Shown one piece after another: positions 63,601 to 64,000 of a stretch of 64,000 nucleotides of DNA. Location of the stretch: NCBI GenBank assembly GCA_012295275.1, contig CM022679.1, positions 28,409,164-28,473,163 of the forward strand, written 5' to 3'. The notes under the pieces are model-generated. The model was not told the origin of the DNA. It did not search any database and saw nothing but the letters and a program-made list of their open reading frames with translations. The position numbers were made by a program, and so were the translations under genes. Source of the DNA: Chrysomallon squamiferum (taxonomy: Eukaryota > Mollusca > Gastropoda > Neomphalida > Peltospiridae). The first letter of the stretch is position 1. Each line of letters begins with the position of its first letter.

Positions 63601-63735
63601 CTCTCTGCCGCCAGCTTCTCTCGCCAACAACTCGTGGTTTCTCTTTCAGGTTACAGTGACCAAAGACTCCCGGTCAAGTACGGCTCTTCAGGCCGTTTAC
63701 ATCACAACCGACAATCGTCCTGAAATCAGTCTCAT
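57558..63735 (+). CDS. Second polycystin-1-like gene, 5' part only (signal peptide, PKD repeats, start of REJ)
   Basis: This is a paralogue of gene 1 in the opposite orientation. The visible protein is about 1,100 residues of PKD repeats ending with the REJ start (GHCFTAARMF) and stops at the same exon boundary and phase as exon 3 of gene 1. REJ, GPS, PLAT and channel parts should lie beyond the window. It lacks roughly the first PKD repeat of gene 1, and about half of residues are shared outside the 444-bp near-identical tract. The join between the signal-peptide exon and the large exon is uncertain; see the exon entries. It likely acts as a cell-surface receptor subunit like gene 1; whether it carries a channel cannot be seen. 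Confidence 0.75.
57616..60441. other. Intron 1 of gene 2 (model), repeats and a possible old mobile element
   Basis: It contains AAT/ATT/GTT tracts at 57738-57900 and a (TG)n-rich stretch with TA/CA runs at 59060-59520. A unique block at about 58230-58990 holds a near-palindrome GCCATTTTGAAAATGGC and GGCCGCC motifs that may be a transposon relic. A small exon of phase 1 to 2, the counterpart of exon 2 of gene 1, could be hidden here; I did not find a convincing one. Confidence 0.5.
60442..63735 (+). CDS. Gene 2 large exon: PKD-repeat array and start of REJ
   Basis: The frame is open throughout. PKD landmarks include DFGNGKVLQE, DYGDGTTLTDE, WDFNDGSASETD and YWGDGTSQTL, with QGNYTV and YNHT/HTYSNRG partners. 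The acceptor at 60441 (GTTTGTCAG) is at the position homologous to gene 1 and needs a preceding exon ending in phase 2. Alternatives within the next 40 bp (after TTTCAAG, CACTCAG or GTCTCAG) are in phase 1 and would join exon 1 directly. The donor is GTAAGT at 63736, homologous to that of exon 3 of gene 1. Confidence 0.88.
61991..62434 (+). other. Tract nearly identical to gene 1 (gene-conversion tract, copy in gene 2)
   Basis: It is the partner of 28318-28761. The few differences change about four residues (for example E for V after KL, S for T in GSAxET). Beyond GRTRNE and before IDYGDG the two genes diverge at once. Confidence 0.85.
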
Positions 63736-64000
63736 GTAAGTTCGCCTCTACACGTCTTCTACACTGCTATCCAGTTTCATTCTGCATCTCTTTCTGTGAA
63801 GATTTAAATGACTTATTTCTAATTATTATTATTATTATTATTATTATTGTTTCCGTTAATTTTTTTCTTTATCGAACATTTTATTTTATATTGTGTTTGT
63901 TTGTTGGTTGGTTTTATTTTCTTGCATCTGTTTATTTCGAATAGATATATTTATTTACTTATTGATTTCTTGCATTACTCAGTTCCAGCTTTCGTTTCAA
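63736..64000. other. Start of the next intron of gene 2, cut by the window edge
   Basis: It begins GTAAGTTC and contains an ATT tract (63822-63849). No further exon is visible before the end. Confidence 0.7.

Overview
The window is nuclear DNA of an animal, most likely a marine spiralian such as a mollusc. That placement is an inference from three things: intron-rich genes with GT-AG splice sites, a polycystin-1 family with REJ domains, and tRNA-derived SINEs in very microsatellite-rich, AT-rich sequence. Nothing in it is bacterial.

Two related polycystin-1-like genes lie head to head. The first (minus strand, 38457 down to 10950) can be followed from start codon to stop codon through 26 exons whose reading phases all agree. 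It predicts about 3,082 residues: signal peptide, a long array of PKD (Ig-like) repeats, REJ region, GAIN/GPS region, first membrane helix, PLAT domain, further membrane helices, polycystin/TOP domain, six-helix channel module with a pore loop, and a C-terminal coiled coil. The second (plus strand, from about 57558) is cut by the right edge of the window. Only a probable signal-peptide exon and the large PKD-repeat exon (about 60442-63735) are visible. By homology the rest should follow beyond position 64000.

Region by region: 1-10,860 is AT-rich intergenic DNA with microsatellites, one 15-bp minisatellite, two SINEs and one possible orphan exon. 10,950-38,457 is gene 1, whose introns are filled with simple repeats and minisatellites. 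38,458-57,557 is the intergenic interval between the two start sites. It holds a tandem array of a ~1.43-kb unit (39,471-48,750) followed by minisatellites and a SINE. 57,558-64,000 is gene 2.

The most interesting observations are these. (1) A 444-bp tract is almost identical between the two inverted genes, while the flanking sequence is only about half identical at the protein level, which points to recent interlocus gene conversion. (2) Each macrosatellite unit carries a 64-nt signal-peptide-like open segment. It ends at a GT in phase 1, and gene 1's first coding exon has the same length and phase. (3) Gene 1 lacks the normal HL(S/T) autoproteolysis tripeptide at its GPS but has an RKKR furin-type site just before it. 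(4) The likely start codon of gene 2 lies inside the third copy of a 23-bp tandem repeat and was created by one base difference from the other copies. All exon models come from reading splice signals and phase by eye; no alignment or transcript data were available.
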